This document shows, piece by piece, positions 26,018-35,239 of a DNA stretch of 64,000 nt. Below the pieces are notes generated by a model. It saw only the letters and a list, made by a program, of their open reading frames with translations. It was not told the DNA's origin and did no database searches. Source of the stretch: Cupriavidus neocaledonicus (GTDB lineage Bacteria > Pseudomonadota > Gammaproteobacteria > Burkholderiales > Burkholderiaceae); contig NZ_AQUR01000105.1 in assembly GCF_000372525.1 (NCBI RefSeq), positions 163,435 to 227,434 on the forward strand, written 5' to 3'. Made by a program: the position numbers and the translations under genes. The number at the start of each line of letters is the position of its first letter. Within the stretch, counting starts at the first letter, position 1.

Positions 26018-27568
26018 ATGGAATTTAGCACAAAAGCCCTGGATTGGAGCAAAGCCGGCCAAAATGGTTTCCTGGCGACCAAGACCGACTGCCTGGTGGT
26101 CGGCCTGTTCGAAGGCCAGAACCTCGGCGGCGTCGCCAAGGCCCTCGATGTGGCCACCAAGGGCTTGGTGGCACGGCTGGTCAAGCAGGGCGACTTCGAA
26201 GGCAAGCGCGGCACCCAGCTGATGCTGCACGAAGTGGCCGGCGTGGGCGCCGCGCGCGTGCTGCTGGTGGGCCTGGGCAAGGAACCCGATTTCACCGACA
26301 AGGCCTTTGCCGATGCGGTGCGCACCGCGGTGCGTGCCTTGTCGTCCACGCGTGCCGCCTCGGCCCTGTGGTGCCTGGCGCAACAGGCGCCGCAGCAGCG
26401 CGACGTGTCGTGGGCCGTGATCACCACCATCACGCTGGTGCGCGAAGCCGGCTACCGCCTGCTCGAGCGCCATCCCGGACTCAAGCGCGCCAACGCACAG
26501 AGTGCTGCCAGCGGCAAGCCCAACGGCAATGACAAGTCATCGCTGCGCAAGGTCGTGATCGCGGTCGACAGCGGCGACGCCCGCGCCGCGACCCAGGCCG
26601 CGGTGCGCGGCACCGCCATCGCCAACGGCATGGAGCTGACGCGCGACCTCGGCAACCTGCCATCCAATATCTGCACCCCGACCTACCTGGCCAATACCGC
26701 GCGCAGCATCGCCAAGCGCCACAAGCTCAAGGCCGAGATCCTCGGGCGCAAGCAGATCGAGGCGCTGAACATGGGCGCATTCCTGGCCGTGACCAAGGGC
26801 AGCGAGGAGCCGCCCCAGTTCATCGTGCTGCGCTATGACGGCGCCGGCGCCAAGCAGGCGCCGGTGGTGCTGGTGGGCAAGGGCATCACCTTCGATACCG
26901 GCGGCATCTCGCTCAAGCCGGGCGAGGGCATGGACGAGATGAAGTACGACATGTGCGGCGCCGCCTCGGTGCTGGGCACGATCCAGGCCGTGGCCGAGAT
27001 GGGCCTGAAGCTCAATGTGGTCGCGGTGGTCCCCACCTGCGAGAACATGCCCAGCGGCATCGCCACCAAGCCGGGCGACGTGGTCACCAGCATGTCGGGC
27101 CAGACCATCGAGATCCTCAACACCGACGCCGAGGGCCGCCTGATCCTTTGCGACGCGCTGACCTATGTCGAGCGCTTCAAGCCGGCCGCGGTGATCGACG
27201 TCGCCACCCTGACCGGCGCGTGCATCATCGCGCTGGGCCATGTCAACAGCGGCCTGTACGCGCGCTCCGACGCGCTTGCCGACGCGCTGCTGCAGGCTGG
27301 CCGCCGCGCCATGGACACCGCCTGGCGCATGCCGCTGGACGACGAGTACCAGGACCAGCTCAAGTCCAACTTTGCGGACATGGCCAATATCGGCGGCCGA
27401 CCGGCCGGCAGCGTCACCGCGGCCTGCTTCCTGGCGCGCTTTACCGAGAAGTACGACTGGGCCCACCTGGACATCGCCGGCACCGCCTGGAAGAGCGGCG
27501 CGGCCAAGGGAGCCACCGGCCGTCCGGTGCCGCTGCTGACGCAGTTCCTGATGGACCGCGCGGCCTGA
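26018..27568 (+). CDS. pepA: Leucyl aminopeptidase (cytosol aminopeptidase)
   Basis: A 516-residue M17 metallo-aminopeptidase that removes N-terminal residues in the cytoplasm; E. coli PepA also binds DNA. The catalytic domain shows VGKGITFDTGGISLKPG and the signature NTDAEGRLILCDAL, which carries metal ligands. ATG 26018 has a GGAAGGAAG ribosome site and gives the family length; an in-frame start at 25976 would add 14 residues. Confidence 0.95.
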   Translation: MEFSTKALDWSKAGQNGFLATKTDCLVVGLFEGQNLGGVAKALDVATKGLVARLVKQGDFEGKRGTQLMLHEVAGVGAARVLLVGLGKEPDFTDKAFADAVRTAVRALSSTRAASALWCLAQQAPQQRDVSWAVITTITLVREAGYRLLERHPGLKRANAQSAASGKPNGNDKSSLRKVVIAVDSGDARAATQAAVRGTAIANGMELTRDLGNLPSNICTPTYLANTARSIAKRHKLKAEILGRKQIEALNMGAFLAVTKGSEEPPQFIVLRYDGAGAKQAPVVLVGKGITFDTGGISLKPGEGMDEMKYDMCGAASVLGTIQAVAEMGLKLNVVAVVPTCENMPSGIATKPGDVVTSMSGQTIEILNTDAEGRLILCDALTYVERFKPAAVIDVATLTGACIIALGHVNSGLYARSDALADALLQAGRRAMDTAWRMPLDDEYQDQLKSNFADMANIGGRPAGSVTAACFLARFTEKYDWAHLDIAGTAWKSGAAKGATGRPVPLLTQFLMDRAA

Positions 27569-27602
27569 GCGCGGCGCAACGGAGCAGGAGCGGCAATCGT
27601 CC

Positions 27603-28037
27603 ATGACGCGCATCGACTTCCACAGCAACGTGCCGGACGTGCTCGGCTATGTCTGCCGGCTGGTCCGCAAGGCCTACGGCGCCGGGCAGAAGGTGGTGAT
27701 CCACGGCGCGCCGGCGCAGCTGGCGGACCTGGACGCGCGCCTGTGGACCTTCTCCGCGCTGGACTTCCTGCCGCATTGCGGGCTGGAAAGCCCCAACGCG
27801 GCCGTGACCCCGATCCTGCTGGCCGCCACCACCGAAGGCGTGCCGCACCACCAGCTGCTGATCAACCTGGCTGACCAGGCGCCGGCGCAGTTTGCCAGCT
27901 TCGAGCGGCTGATCGAGGTGGTCGGCGCCGGCGACGCCGCGCGCGAGGCCGGCCGCCAGCGCTACCGCTTCTACCGCGAACGCGGCTATCCGCTGACGCA
28001 CCACGACATCGGCCAGCCCAAGGGAGACGCCGCATGA
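27603..28037 (+). CDS. holC: DNA polymerase III subunit chi
   Basis: A 144-residue HolC protein, the clamp-loader accessory subunit that links SSB to the polymerase III holoenzyme. The start TRIDFHSNVPD and VCRLVRKAYGAGQKVVI are typical, and the middle carries the WTFSALDFLPH pattern. It follows pepA by 34 bases, a widespread pairing, and overlaps the next gene by ATGA. Confidence 0.92.
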   Translation: MTRIDFHSNVPDVLGYVCRLVRKAYGAGQKVVIHGAPAQLADLDARLWTFSALDFLPHCGLESPNAAVTPILLAATTEGVPHHQLLINLADQAPAQFASFERLIEVVGAGDAAREAGRQRYRFYRERGYPLTHHDIGQPKGDAA

Positions 28038-28534
28038 GCGAACGCACCACCTCGCGGGTGATCCCGCGGCCGGAACCGCACGACAGCATCCCGCTGCTGA
28101 CCGAGGTCGTCGAACTGCCGGATGCCGACACCGGTGCGCCGGCGCAGGCCGGCGCCGCGGCGGACGATGGCGTGATCGACACCTTCGGCATGGACGATGC
28201 CGGCATGGTGATGCAGGTGGGCGACACCGGGGACGCCGCGCTGGACGACGCAATCGTGCCGGCCCAGCCCGCCGCGCAGACGGACACCGCCACCGACACC
28301 GGCGACGACGACCTGCGCGCGGTGCGTACCGAGCTGCTGAGCCGCGTGATGATGCGCTTTCGCACCGAATGGCCGCAGGTGGTCGCCGCCCACACCGAAG
28401 CCACGCTGCAGTCGCGGCTGGCGCCGTTGACGGCGCAACTGGCCAGCGAGCTGACGCAGTCGCTGGAAGCGCGGCTGGTCGAGTGGCTGGATGCGACGCT
28501 GGAGGAAATGGAGAAGGCGCCGGGCGAGGGTTGA
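28034..28534 (+). CDS. DUF2486 family protein
   Basis: A 166-residue acidic protein of a Burkholderiales-restricted family. The first 100 residues are Asp/Ala-rich and probably disordered, with the conserved start RVIPRPEPHDSIPLLTEVVE; the last 60 residues form a likely amphipathic helix (LRAVRTELLSRVMMRFRTEW onward). It is coupled to holC. Function is unknown; its place suggests, but does not prove, a replication-linked role. Confidence 0.8.
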   Translation: MSERTTSRVIPRPEPHDSIPLLTEVVELPDADTGAPAQAGAAADDGVIDTFGMDDAGMVMQVGDTGDAALDDAIVPAQPAAQTDTATDTGDDDLRAVRTELLSRVMMRFRTEWPQVVAAHTEATLQSRLAPLTAQLASELTQSLEARLVEWLDATLEEMEKAPGEG

Positions 28535-28537
28535 AGG

Positions 28538-28675
28538 TTTTCTCCCCTCTCCCGCTTGCGGGAGAGGGCAGGGGGTGAGGGCAGGCACGGGCATACCGAC
28601 GCGCAGTACTTCGTCGAGGCTCCGGCTCTCACCCCCACCCCTCTCCCACTTCGCGGGAGAGGGGAGCGCCTGCCA
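28538..28675. repeat. Paired CTCCCCTCTCCC hairpin repeat, copy 2
   Basis: Second copy of the element at 22928-23060. Half-unit CTCCCCTCTCCCGC-TT-GCGGGAGAGG begins at 28542, then GGGGGTGAGGG, a spacer of about 55 bases, CTCACCCCC, and the facing half CCCTCTCCCAC-TT-CGCGGGAGAGGGGAG ending near 28675. The spacer differs from copy 1, while the two ends are conserved. Confidence 0.8.
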
Positions 28676-28706
28676 GGGGCGACGGTACTGCAATCGTCCT
28701 GCAAAC

Positions 28707-28737
28707 AAAAAAGCCTGCGATCCCTCGCAGGCTTTTT
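28707..28737. terminator. Bidirectional intrinsic terminator
   Basis: AGCCTGCGA (28712-28720) pairs perfectly with TCGCAGGCT (28725-28733) across a 4-base loop. It is flanked by a T-run on the plus side and an A-run on the other, so it can stop both the pepA-holC-DUF2486 transcript and the convergent ilvD transcript. Confidence 0.85.
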
Positions 28738-28756
28738 GCCATCCGCCGAACCGCAA

Positions 28757-30430
<1,674 letters not shown>

Positions 30431-30728
30431 GGTGGGTCTCCGGAATCCTTGTTCTGTGCCGCCGCGCGGCGCGCGGCGGGCGCTGTGATGGGGCAAGAAT
30501 GACGCGTGCGTTTTGGCGTGTCAAATGGATTGTTCGGGCACTGGCGGGCCCCGGCCCGGGGGTCCGCGTCGCGGGGCGCGGCGGGGATTTGTGACATCAT
30601 TACGGGCTACGATGCGTGCGCGGGCCAGGTGTTGGCATTGCCGTGCAACCTTCGCCGCACCCGCGCGTCATACCTGGCGCGGCACGGCCCGGCGCCGCCG
30701 CTGCCCCACAACCACCATTCACGCCAAC

Positions 30729-31547
30729 ATGCTGATTCATCCCCAGTTCGACCCGGTTGCCATTCACCTGGGCCCGCTCGCGATCCGCTGGTACGGGCTG
30801 ATGTACCTGGCCGGGTTCGTCATGTTCCTGTGGTTCGGGCGCCTGCGCATCCGCCAGCCGCATGTCGCCGCCAGGGGCTGGACCACGCGCGACCTCGACG
30901 ACATGCTGTTCTTCGGCGTGCTGGGCGTGATCCTGGGCGGGCGGCTCGGCTACGTGCTGTTCTACAAGCCGTCGTACTACCTGTCGCATCCGATGGAGAT
31001 CTTCAAGGTGTGGGAGGGCGGCATGGCTTTCCACGGCGGCTTCCTTGGGGTGGTGGTGGCGATGTGGCTGTTCGGCCGGCTGCGCCGGCGCCACTGGATG
31101 GAAGTGACCGACTTCATCGCGCCGATGATTCCCTGCGGGCTGGCCGCCGGGCGCATCGGCAACTTCATCAACGGCGAGCTGTGGGGGCGTGCCACCGACC
31201 TGCCGTGGGGCATGATCTTCCCGCAGGCCGGCGACAACATCCCGCGCCATCCGTCGCAGCTCTACCAGTTTGCCGGCGAGGGCGTGGCGCTGTTCATCAT
31301 CCTGTGGCTGTTCGCGCGCAAGCCGCGGCCGATGGGCGCGGTGTCGGGGGTCTTCCTGATCGGCTACGGCGCGTTCCGCTTCGCCGCGGAATTCGCGCGC
31401 GAGCCCGACAACTTCCTGGGCCTGCTGGCGCTGAAGCTGTCGATGGGCCAGTGGCTGAGTCTGCCGATGATCCTGGCGGGCATCGCCATGGTGATCTGGG
31501 CCTACCGCCGCCAGCCCGGCGCCGGCGCGCCGCAGCCGGCGGCCTGA
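30729..31547 (+). CDS. lgt: Phosphatidylglycerol--prolipoprotein diacylglyceryl transferase
   Basis: A 272-residue inner-membrane enzyme that adds diacylglycerol to the lipobox cysteine, the first step of lipoprotein maturation. Seven hydrophobic helices and the signature GRIGNFINGELWGR are present. MLIHPQFDPVAIHLGPLAIR is the usual N terminus, so ATG 30729 is preferred to the longer open frame. It converges with the M48 protease gene 20 bases downstream. Confidence 0.94.
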   Translation: MLIHPQFDPVAIHLGPLAIRWYGLMYLAGFVMFLWFGRLRIRQPHVAARGWTTRDLDDMLFFGVLGVILGGRLGYVLFYKPSYYLSHPMEIFKVWEGGMAFHGGFLGVVVAMWLFGRLRRRHWMEVTDFIAPMIPCGLAAGRIGNFINGELWGRATDLPWGMIFPQAGDNIPRHPSQLYQFAGEGVALFIILWLFARKPRPMGAVSGVFLIGYGAFRFAAEFAREPDNFLGLLALKLSMGQWLSLPMILAGIAMVIWAYRRQPGAGAPQPAA

Positions 31548-31566
31548 GTGCCGCCTCCCGCGGGCG

Positions 31567-32586
31567 CTAGCGGCCGGCGCGGCGCAGCGCTTCGATGCGC
31601 GCCTGCGTATGCGGGTGCGTCGACAGGAAGTCTTCGCCACGCCCGGCCTGGGCTTCGTCGGGCTTGCCTTCGCGCCGCTCCAGCGCGACCAGCACGTCGG
31701 CCAGCGCCGCCGGCGGCAGGCCGTTGCGCTGCATGACGTCGATGGCATAGGCGTCGGCCTCGCGCTCGTGCTCGCGCGAATAGCGCAGCGTCAGCATGGC
31801 GGCGGGCACGCCCGCCAGCACCGACGAGATATCGCCGAACAGGTACGCCGACAACGCGGCCAGTGCCGAGCCCTGGATCACCTGCTGCAATCCGTGGCGG
31901 CGCGCCACGTGGCCCGCCTCGTGCGCGAGCACGCCCATCAGGCCGGCGCCGGTGCCCGCCAGGCCGACCAGCTCGTCGGTGACGATGATGGTGCCGCCCG
32001 GCAAGGCCAGCGCATTGGCGCCGATCTCGCCGCCCTGGCGGAATACGACCTGGTAGTCGTGCGCGGCATCGCGCGGGCGTCGCAGCGCCGCGAAGCCGGC
32101 GCGGATCTTCGCCTGCTCGGCGGCCGGCAGCTGCGTCGGCCCGAGCATGCCGTGGTCCAGGCTCTCCAGCGTCAGCTGGCCGAGCCGGGCCTCCAGTTCG
32201 GCCGGCACCGCGCGTGCCATCATGCCCGCCCCCCATGGCAGCAAGACGTAGTAGCCCAGCACCAGTACCGCCACCAGCGCCGCCACCGCCAGGCCCGCCA
32301 GGCGCCAGCTGTTCTGCGCCCGCGCTACCAGGCCGTCGCGGTGGCCGGTGGCGGCCAGCAGCCGGTCGAAGGCGGCATGGTCGGAGACCTCGCAGAAGGC
32401 GCCGTCGACGAAGGTGACCAGCCGCGGCGCGCGGCGCACGCGTTCCGACACGCGCAGCTGCGACAGCGGCGTGCGCCGCAATTCGGCGCCGTCGGCGTCG
32501 CGCAGCACGGCCTGCTGCGCCTCCACGGCCAGCGTGGCCGGATGCGCGCGCGACGAGCGCCCGTCGAAGAAGGTGACCGGGACCAT
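31567..32586 (-). CDS. M48 family metalloprotease, membrane-anchored
   Basis: A 339-residue protease. A soluble N-terminal segment of about 90 residues precedes one transmembrane helix (LAGLAVAALVAVLVLGYYVLL), then a catalytic domain with HEAGH in VLAHEAGHVARRHG and third-ligand EREADAYAIDVM. The protease domain resembles the Oma1/BepA group. It lies 6 bases downstream of the DUF898 gene on the same strand, so the two are probably one unit. Confidence 0.88.
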   Translation of the reverse strand: MVPVTFFDGRSSRAHPATLAVEAQQAVLRDADGAELRRTPLSQLRVSERVRRAPRLVTFVDGAFCEVSDHAAFDRLLAATGHRDGLVARAQNSWRLAGLAVAALVAVLVLGYYVLLPWGAGMMARAVPAELEARLGQLTLESLDHGMLGPTQLPAAEQAKIRAGFAALRRPRDAAHDYQVVFRQGGEIGANALALPGGTIIVTDELVGLAGTGAGLMGVLAHEAGHVARRHGLQQVIQGSALAALSAYLFGDISSVLAGVPAAMLTLRYSREHEREADAYAIDVMQRNGLPPAALADVLVALERREGKPDEAQAGRGEDFLSTHPHTQARIEALRRAGR

Positions 32587-32592
32587 GGCGCG

Positions 32593-33684
32593 TCAGAGCG
32601 CGATGTCGATGTCGTACCAGTCTACCGCCGCGTCGCCCAGCGCGCCCACCTGCTGCGCTTCGCCGGCGACGAAGCTGTCGAGCGGACCGGCCGCGAGCAT
32701 GGTCACGCACTGCAGCCGGTAGCGCGTGGCGCGCACGCGCGCGAACGGCAGGAACAGGCCGAGCGTCAGCGCGATCGCAATCAGGTTGGTGACAAAGATA
32801 AAGACCATGCGCGCGGCGCTGACTTCGCTGCGGAACGCGTGCGGTGCCAGCGTGGTGTGGCTCCACACCACGTTCTGCAGCCGCGCCATCAGGTAGGGGC
32901 TGACCGACAGCATGCCCAGGTAGAAGCCGGCGATGCAGAAGCCAAGCAGCGCCGCCGCGCCGAAATTGCCGATCCCCGGCGCCACCAGGAAGCCGGCCGC
33001 GGCCATCACCAGCGTGCCCGCCAGCACCACGCCGAAGGCGCGCAGGTAGGCCCGGTAGAAATCGCCCGCGCCGGCGTGGAAACCGAACGGCGCCGTGCCG
33101 AAGCGGGTGTGGTTGTGCTGGTAGCGCTTGAAGCGCTGGTGCGCCAGCGGCCCCAGCAAGCCCAGCGTGGCTACCGCGGCCAGCGGCCATAGCACGAACA
33201 CCCGGTAGGCCTCGGCATCGCCGCCGGTGAAGCCGAAGCGCAGCCCGCGGTAGCTGGAGTTGGCCATGCGGAAGCGCAGCGAACGCACCAGCAGCAACGG
33301 AAATACCGCCAGCAGCACCAGCAGCATCGCCAGCGCGAGAAAAGGCGAGAAGGTCGACGCGAACTGGAAGGCGAACACCAGCGCGAACACGATGGCCCGG
33401 CCTTTCAGGATCGCCGACGGTTTGCCGTGGTAGTCGAAGCTCGCGCCGTCCAGCCGCGTGTTGCGATAGAAGTACTGCAGCGTGCGCACCTTGGCCCAGG
33501 CGGAATAGATGCCCAGGGTGACGATGGTCAGCAGCGCATTGACGATCCAGATGCGGAAATATTCCGAGCCCGACCCGGTGAAGCTCAGGCCCAGCGGCCG
33601 CAGCGCGGCGGCGCGGGGGCCGGCGGGGGCTGCCGGTTCGGCCGGGGTGGCGGCCAGGGTGAAATCGCTGCTGCCAGCTTGCAT
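32593..33684 (-). CDS. DUF898 (YjgN-like) membrane protein
   Basis: A 363-residue integral membrane protein. The DUF898 pattern appears early (FTGSGSEYFRIWIVNALLTI, IYSAWAKVRTLQYFYRNT) and again near the middle (YQHNHTRFGTAPFGFH, FYRAY), showing internal duplication. I count about eight to nine hydrophobic helices. Function is unknown. Co-location with an M48 protease gene is recurrent in proteobacteria, so the two may act together at the inner membrane. Confidence 0.85.
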   Translation of the reverse strand: MQAGSSDFTLAATPAEPAAPAGPRAAALRPLGLSFTGSGSEYFRIWIVNALLTIVTLGIYSAWAKVRTLQYFYRNTRLDGASFDYHGKPSAILKGRAIVFALVFAFQFASTFSPFLALAMLLVLLAVFPLLLVRSLRFRMANSSYRGLRFGFTGGDAEAYRVFVLWPLAAVATLGLLGPLAHQRFKRYQHNHTRFGTAPFGFHAGAGDFYRAYLRAFGVVLAGTLVMAAAGFLVAPGIGNFGAAALLGFCIAGFYLGMLSVSPYLMARLQNVVWSHTTLAPHAFRSEVSAARMVFIFVTNLIAIALTLGLFLPFARVRATRYRLQCVTMLAAGPLDSFVAGEAQQVGALGDAAVDWYDIDIAL

Positions 33685-33897
33685 GGCGTGACCTCCAGAG
33701 TGATGTGCGATGGATACAGGAAACCGGCGGGGAAATCCGCGGCGGCCGGCGCCTGTTTCAAAAACGCAACGATGCCAGGCAAGGCAATTGCGGCGACGGC
33801 CTCACATTCTGACATCGATAAATAACGTCGACGGCACAATTTGCAATGGCGCTTGCCGCCGGCTTATGCCGCAACGTCGACACCATGGAAAACCCTC
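33685..33897. other. Leader of the DUF898 unit
   Basis: Upstream of the minus-strand DUF898-M48 unit. A weak ribosome site lies next to ATG 33684 on the minus strand. Base composition drops toward AT from about 33770 on. I see no gene here. Confidence 0.4.
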
Positions 33898-33943
33898 GTA
33901 ACACTTTGGAAACATCCTGTTACACTGATCTCATCCTGTAACA
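33898..33943. promoter_or_regulatory. Phased TGTTACA/TGTAACA repeats, candidate activator site
   Basis: GTAACAC at 33898, TGTTAC at 33918 and GTAACA at 33938 are 20 bases apart, about two helical turns. The last two form the inverted pair TGTTAC-N14-GTAACA and also the near-perfect direct repeat CATCCTGTTACA / CATCCTGTAACA (33913-33924 and 33932-33943, one mismatch). A further TGTTACA lies at 34013-34019. They sit about 50-90 bases upstream of the -24/-12 element, where enhancer-binding proteins bind. Confidence 0.55.
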
Positions 33944-33968
33944 AATTGCACTTGGGTGCCATCCATAA

Positions 33969-33981
33969 AATCAAGGGCTTA
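33969..33981 (+). promoter_or_regulatory. IHF consensus site
   Basis: AATCAAGGGCTTA matches the IHF consensus WATCAANNNNTTR at every defined position. It lies between the TGTTACA repeats and the -24/-12 promoter, the usual place for an IHF-induced bend at sigma-54 promoters. Confidence 0.55.
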
Positions 33982-33988
33982 GCCCGAC

Positions 33989-34004
33989 TGGCACGCAAAT
34001 CGCT
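33989..34004 (+). promoter_or_regulatory. Candidate sigma-54 (-24/-12) promoter
   Basis: TGGCACGCAAATCGCT fits TGGCAC-N5-TTGCW with one mismatch (TC for TT before GC); GG and GC are at the required spacing. Transcription would start near 34016 and run rightward. No recognisable gene follows at once: a 23-codon ORF begins at ATG 34022 without a ribosome site, and the next real gene starts at 34449. Confidence 0.55.
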
Positions 34005-34261
34005 AGTGTTTTTGTTACAAGATGAGCGGCAAGCCACAGCCGCCACGGCAGCGCCAGGGGGGAAACGGCTCTACGGGTCTAGAGTTACGCTAGCCGCGCT
34101 GCACGGACGAAAGGGCACGGGAAAATCGACGCGCTTTGCGCGTTTGCAACAGGGGTGGCGCAGGGGCCAGCGCCAGGGTCGACACAATCCAATGGACCCA
34201 CGCGGCGGACACCATCGTGGCCGCCTGCGATAACAAGCAGCATCGGTAGTTCTTTTCAGGC

Positions 34262-34297
34262 GCGGGCGTTCCTTGCGGGGAGGCAGGGAACGCCCGC
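34262..34297. other. Strong hairpin in the region downstream of the sigma-54 element
   Basis: GCGGGCGTTCC (34262-34272) pairs perfectly over 11 bases with GGAACGCCCGC (34287-34297), loop 14 bases. No T-run follows on either strand, so it is not a classical terminator. It could be the 3' structure of a short RNA starting near 34016, or a processing element. Confidence 0.35.
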
Positions 34298-34361
34298 CGC
34301 ACCTCGTTTCATCATTCCCTGCTTACTCATCGCGCGCAGTGCGGCGCAACATCGAAAGTCC

Positions 34362-34404
34362 TTGTATCGTTCGCGCCCTAATCCATAATTATGAATTATG
34401 GGAT
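34362..34404 (+). promoter_or_regulatory. Promoter and palindromic operator of the malonate operon
   Basis: A -35 TTGTAT (34362-34367), 16-base spacer and -10 CATAAT (34384-34389) are followed by the gntR-type gene at 34449. A 19-base perfect palindrome, CCATAATT-ATG-AATTATGG (34383-34401), covers the -10 box. Such a site is expected for an autorepressing FCD-type GntR dimer, here probably relieved by malonate or malonyl-CoA. Confidence 0.6.
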
Positions 34405-34448
34405 CCGACGCACACGCTATCGGGTGCCCGTGCGACACAGGAGATGGC

Positions 34449-35168
34449 ATGCGCATCGTCCAGCAGGCGCTGTACCTGGAAGTGGCAGACCGGCTGCGCG
34501 CCATGATCGACGCGCATACGCTGGTGCCGGGCGCATGGATCGATGAAAGCGCGATGGCCGAAACGCTCGGCATCTCGCGCACGCCGCTGCGCGAGGCGCT
34601 CAAGGTGCTCGCCGCCGAAGGCCTGGTGCGGCTGGAGCCGCGCCGCGGCTGTTTCGTCAATGAACTGTCCGAGCAGGACCTGGACGAGATCTTCCCGCTG
34701 ATGGCGCTGCTGGAAGGGCGCTGTGCCTATGAGGCGGCCCGCAACGCCACCCGCGCCGACCTCGATGCCCTCGACGGCCTGCACGCCGACCTGGCGCGTT
34801 ATGCGCAGGCCGGCGATATCGACGCCTACTACGAGACCAACGCCCAGATCCATGAAGCGATCCAGCGGCTGGCGGGCAACCGCTGGCTGAGCGGGCTGAT
34901 CAGCGACCTGCGCAAGGTGCTGCGGCTGTCGCGCCACAAGAGCCTGAAGCTGCCGGGGCGGATCCAGGAATCCTGCGCCGAGCACCTGAGCGTGTTTGCC
35001 GCGCTCAAGGCGCGCGACGCCGAAGGCGCCGAAGCCATGATGAAGACCCACTTGCTGCGCCAGCGCGCCGCGCTGCAGGTACTCGATGCCGGCGGCGCCG
35101 CGATGGCGCAAGACGTCAAGGCCGTGCGCGCCCCGCCGGCCTTGCGCGTGGCGGGCGCCGAAGACTAG
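34449..35168 (+). CDS. GntR-family (FCD) regulator of the malonate operon
   Basis: A 239-residue regulator. The N-terminal winged helix (LRAMIDAHTLVPGAWIDESA, recognition part LGISRTPLREALKVLAAEGLV) is followed by an FCD ligand domain with likely metal or carboxylate-binding histidines (IHEAIQRLAGN, CAEHLSVFAAL). ATG 34449 has an AGGAG site six bases upstream; an in-frame start at 34398 would begin inside the operator. First gene of the malonate unit, it corresponds in role to MatR. Confidence 0.9.
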   Translation: MRIVQQALYLEVADRLRAMIDAHTLVPGAWIDESAMAETLGISRTPLREALKVLAAEGLVRLEPRRGCFVNELSEQDLDEIFPLMALLEGRCAYEAARNATRADLDALDGLHADLARYAQAGDIDAYYETNAQIHEAIQRLAGNRWLSGLISDLRKVLRLSRHKSLKLPGRIQESCAEHLSVFAALKARDAEGAEAMMKTHLLRQRAALQVLDAGGAAMAQDVKAVRAPPALRVAGAED

Positions 35169-35239
35169 TTCCCGCACACCGCCACGCCAGTCAGCGTTTT
35201 ACCCCACGTTCAGATCGATGCATCAAAGGCAGGTACCGC

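Noticed and set aside
23525..26473. LptG read as a 982-residue protein
   Set aside because: The extra N-terminal part overlaps lptF and pepA in another frame; ATG 24703 gives the normal LptG.
22928..28675. The paired hairpin repeats as a CRISPR array or terminators
   Set aside because: There are only two half-units per site facing each other, spacers are not regular, and no T-run follows the stems.
33841..34233. A 130-codon ORF across the sigma-54 region
   Set aside because: It starts inside the AT-rich regulatory block, covers the IHF and -24/-12 elements and has no ribosome site or family likeness.
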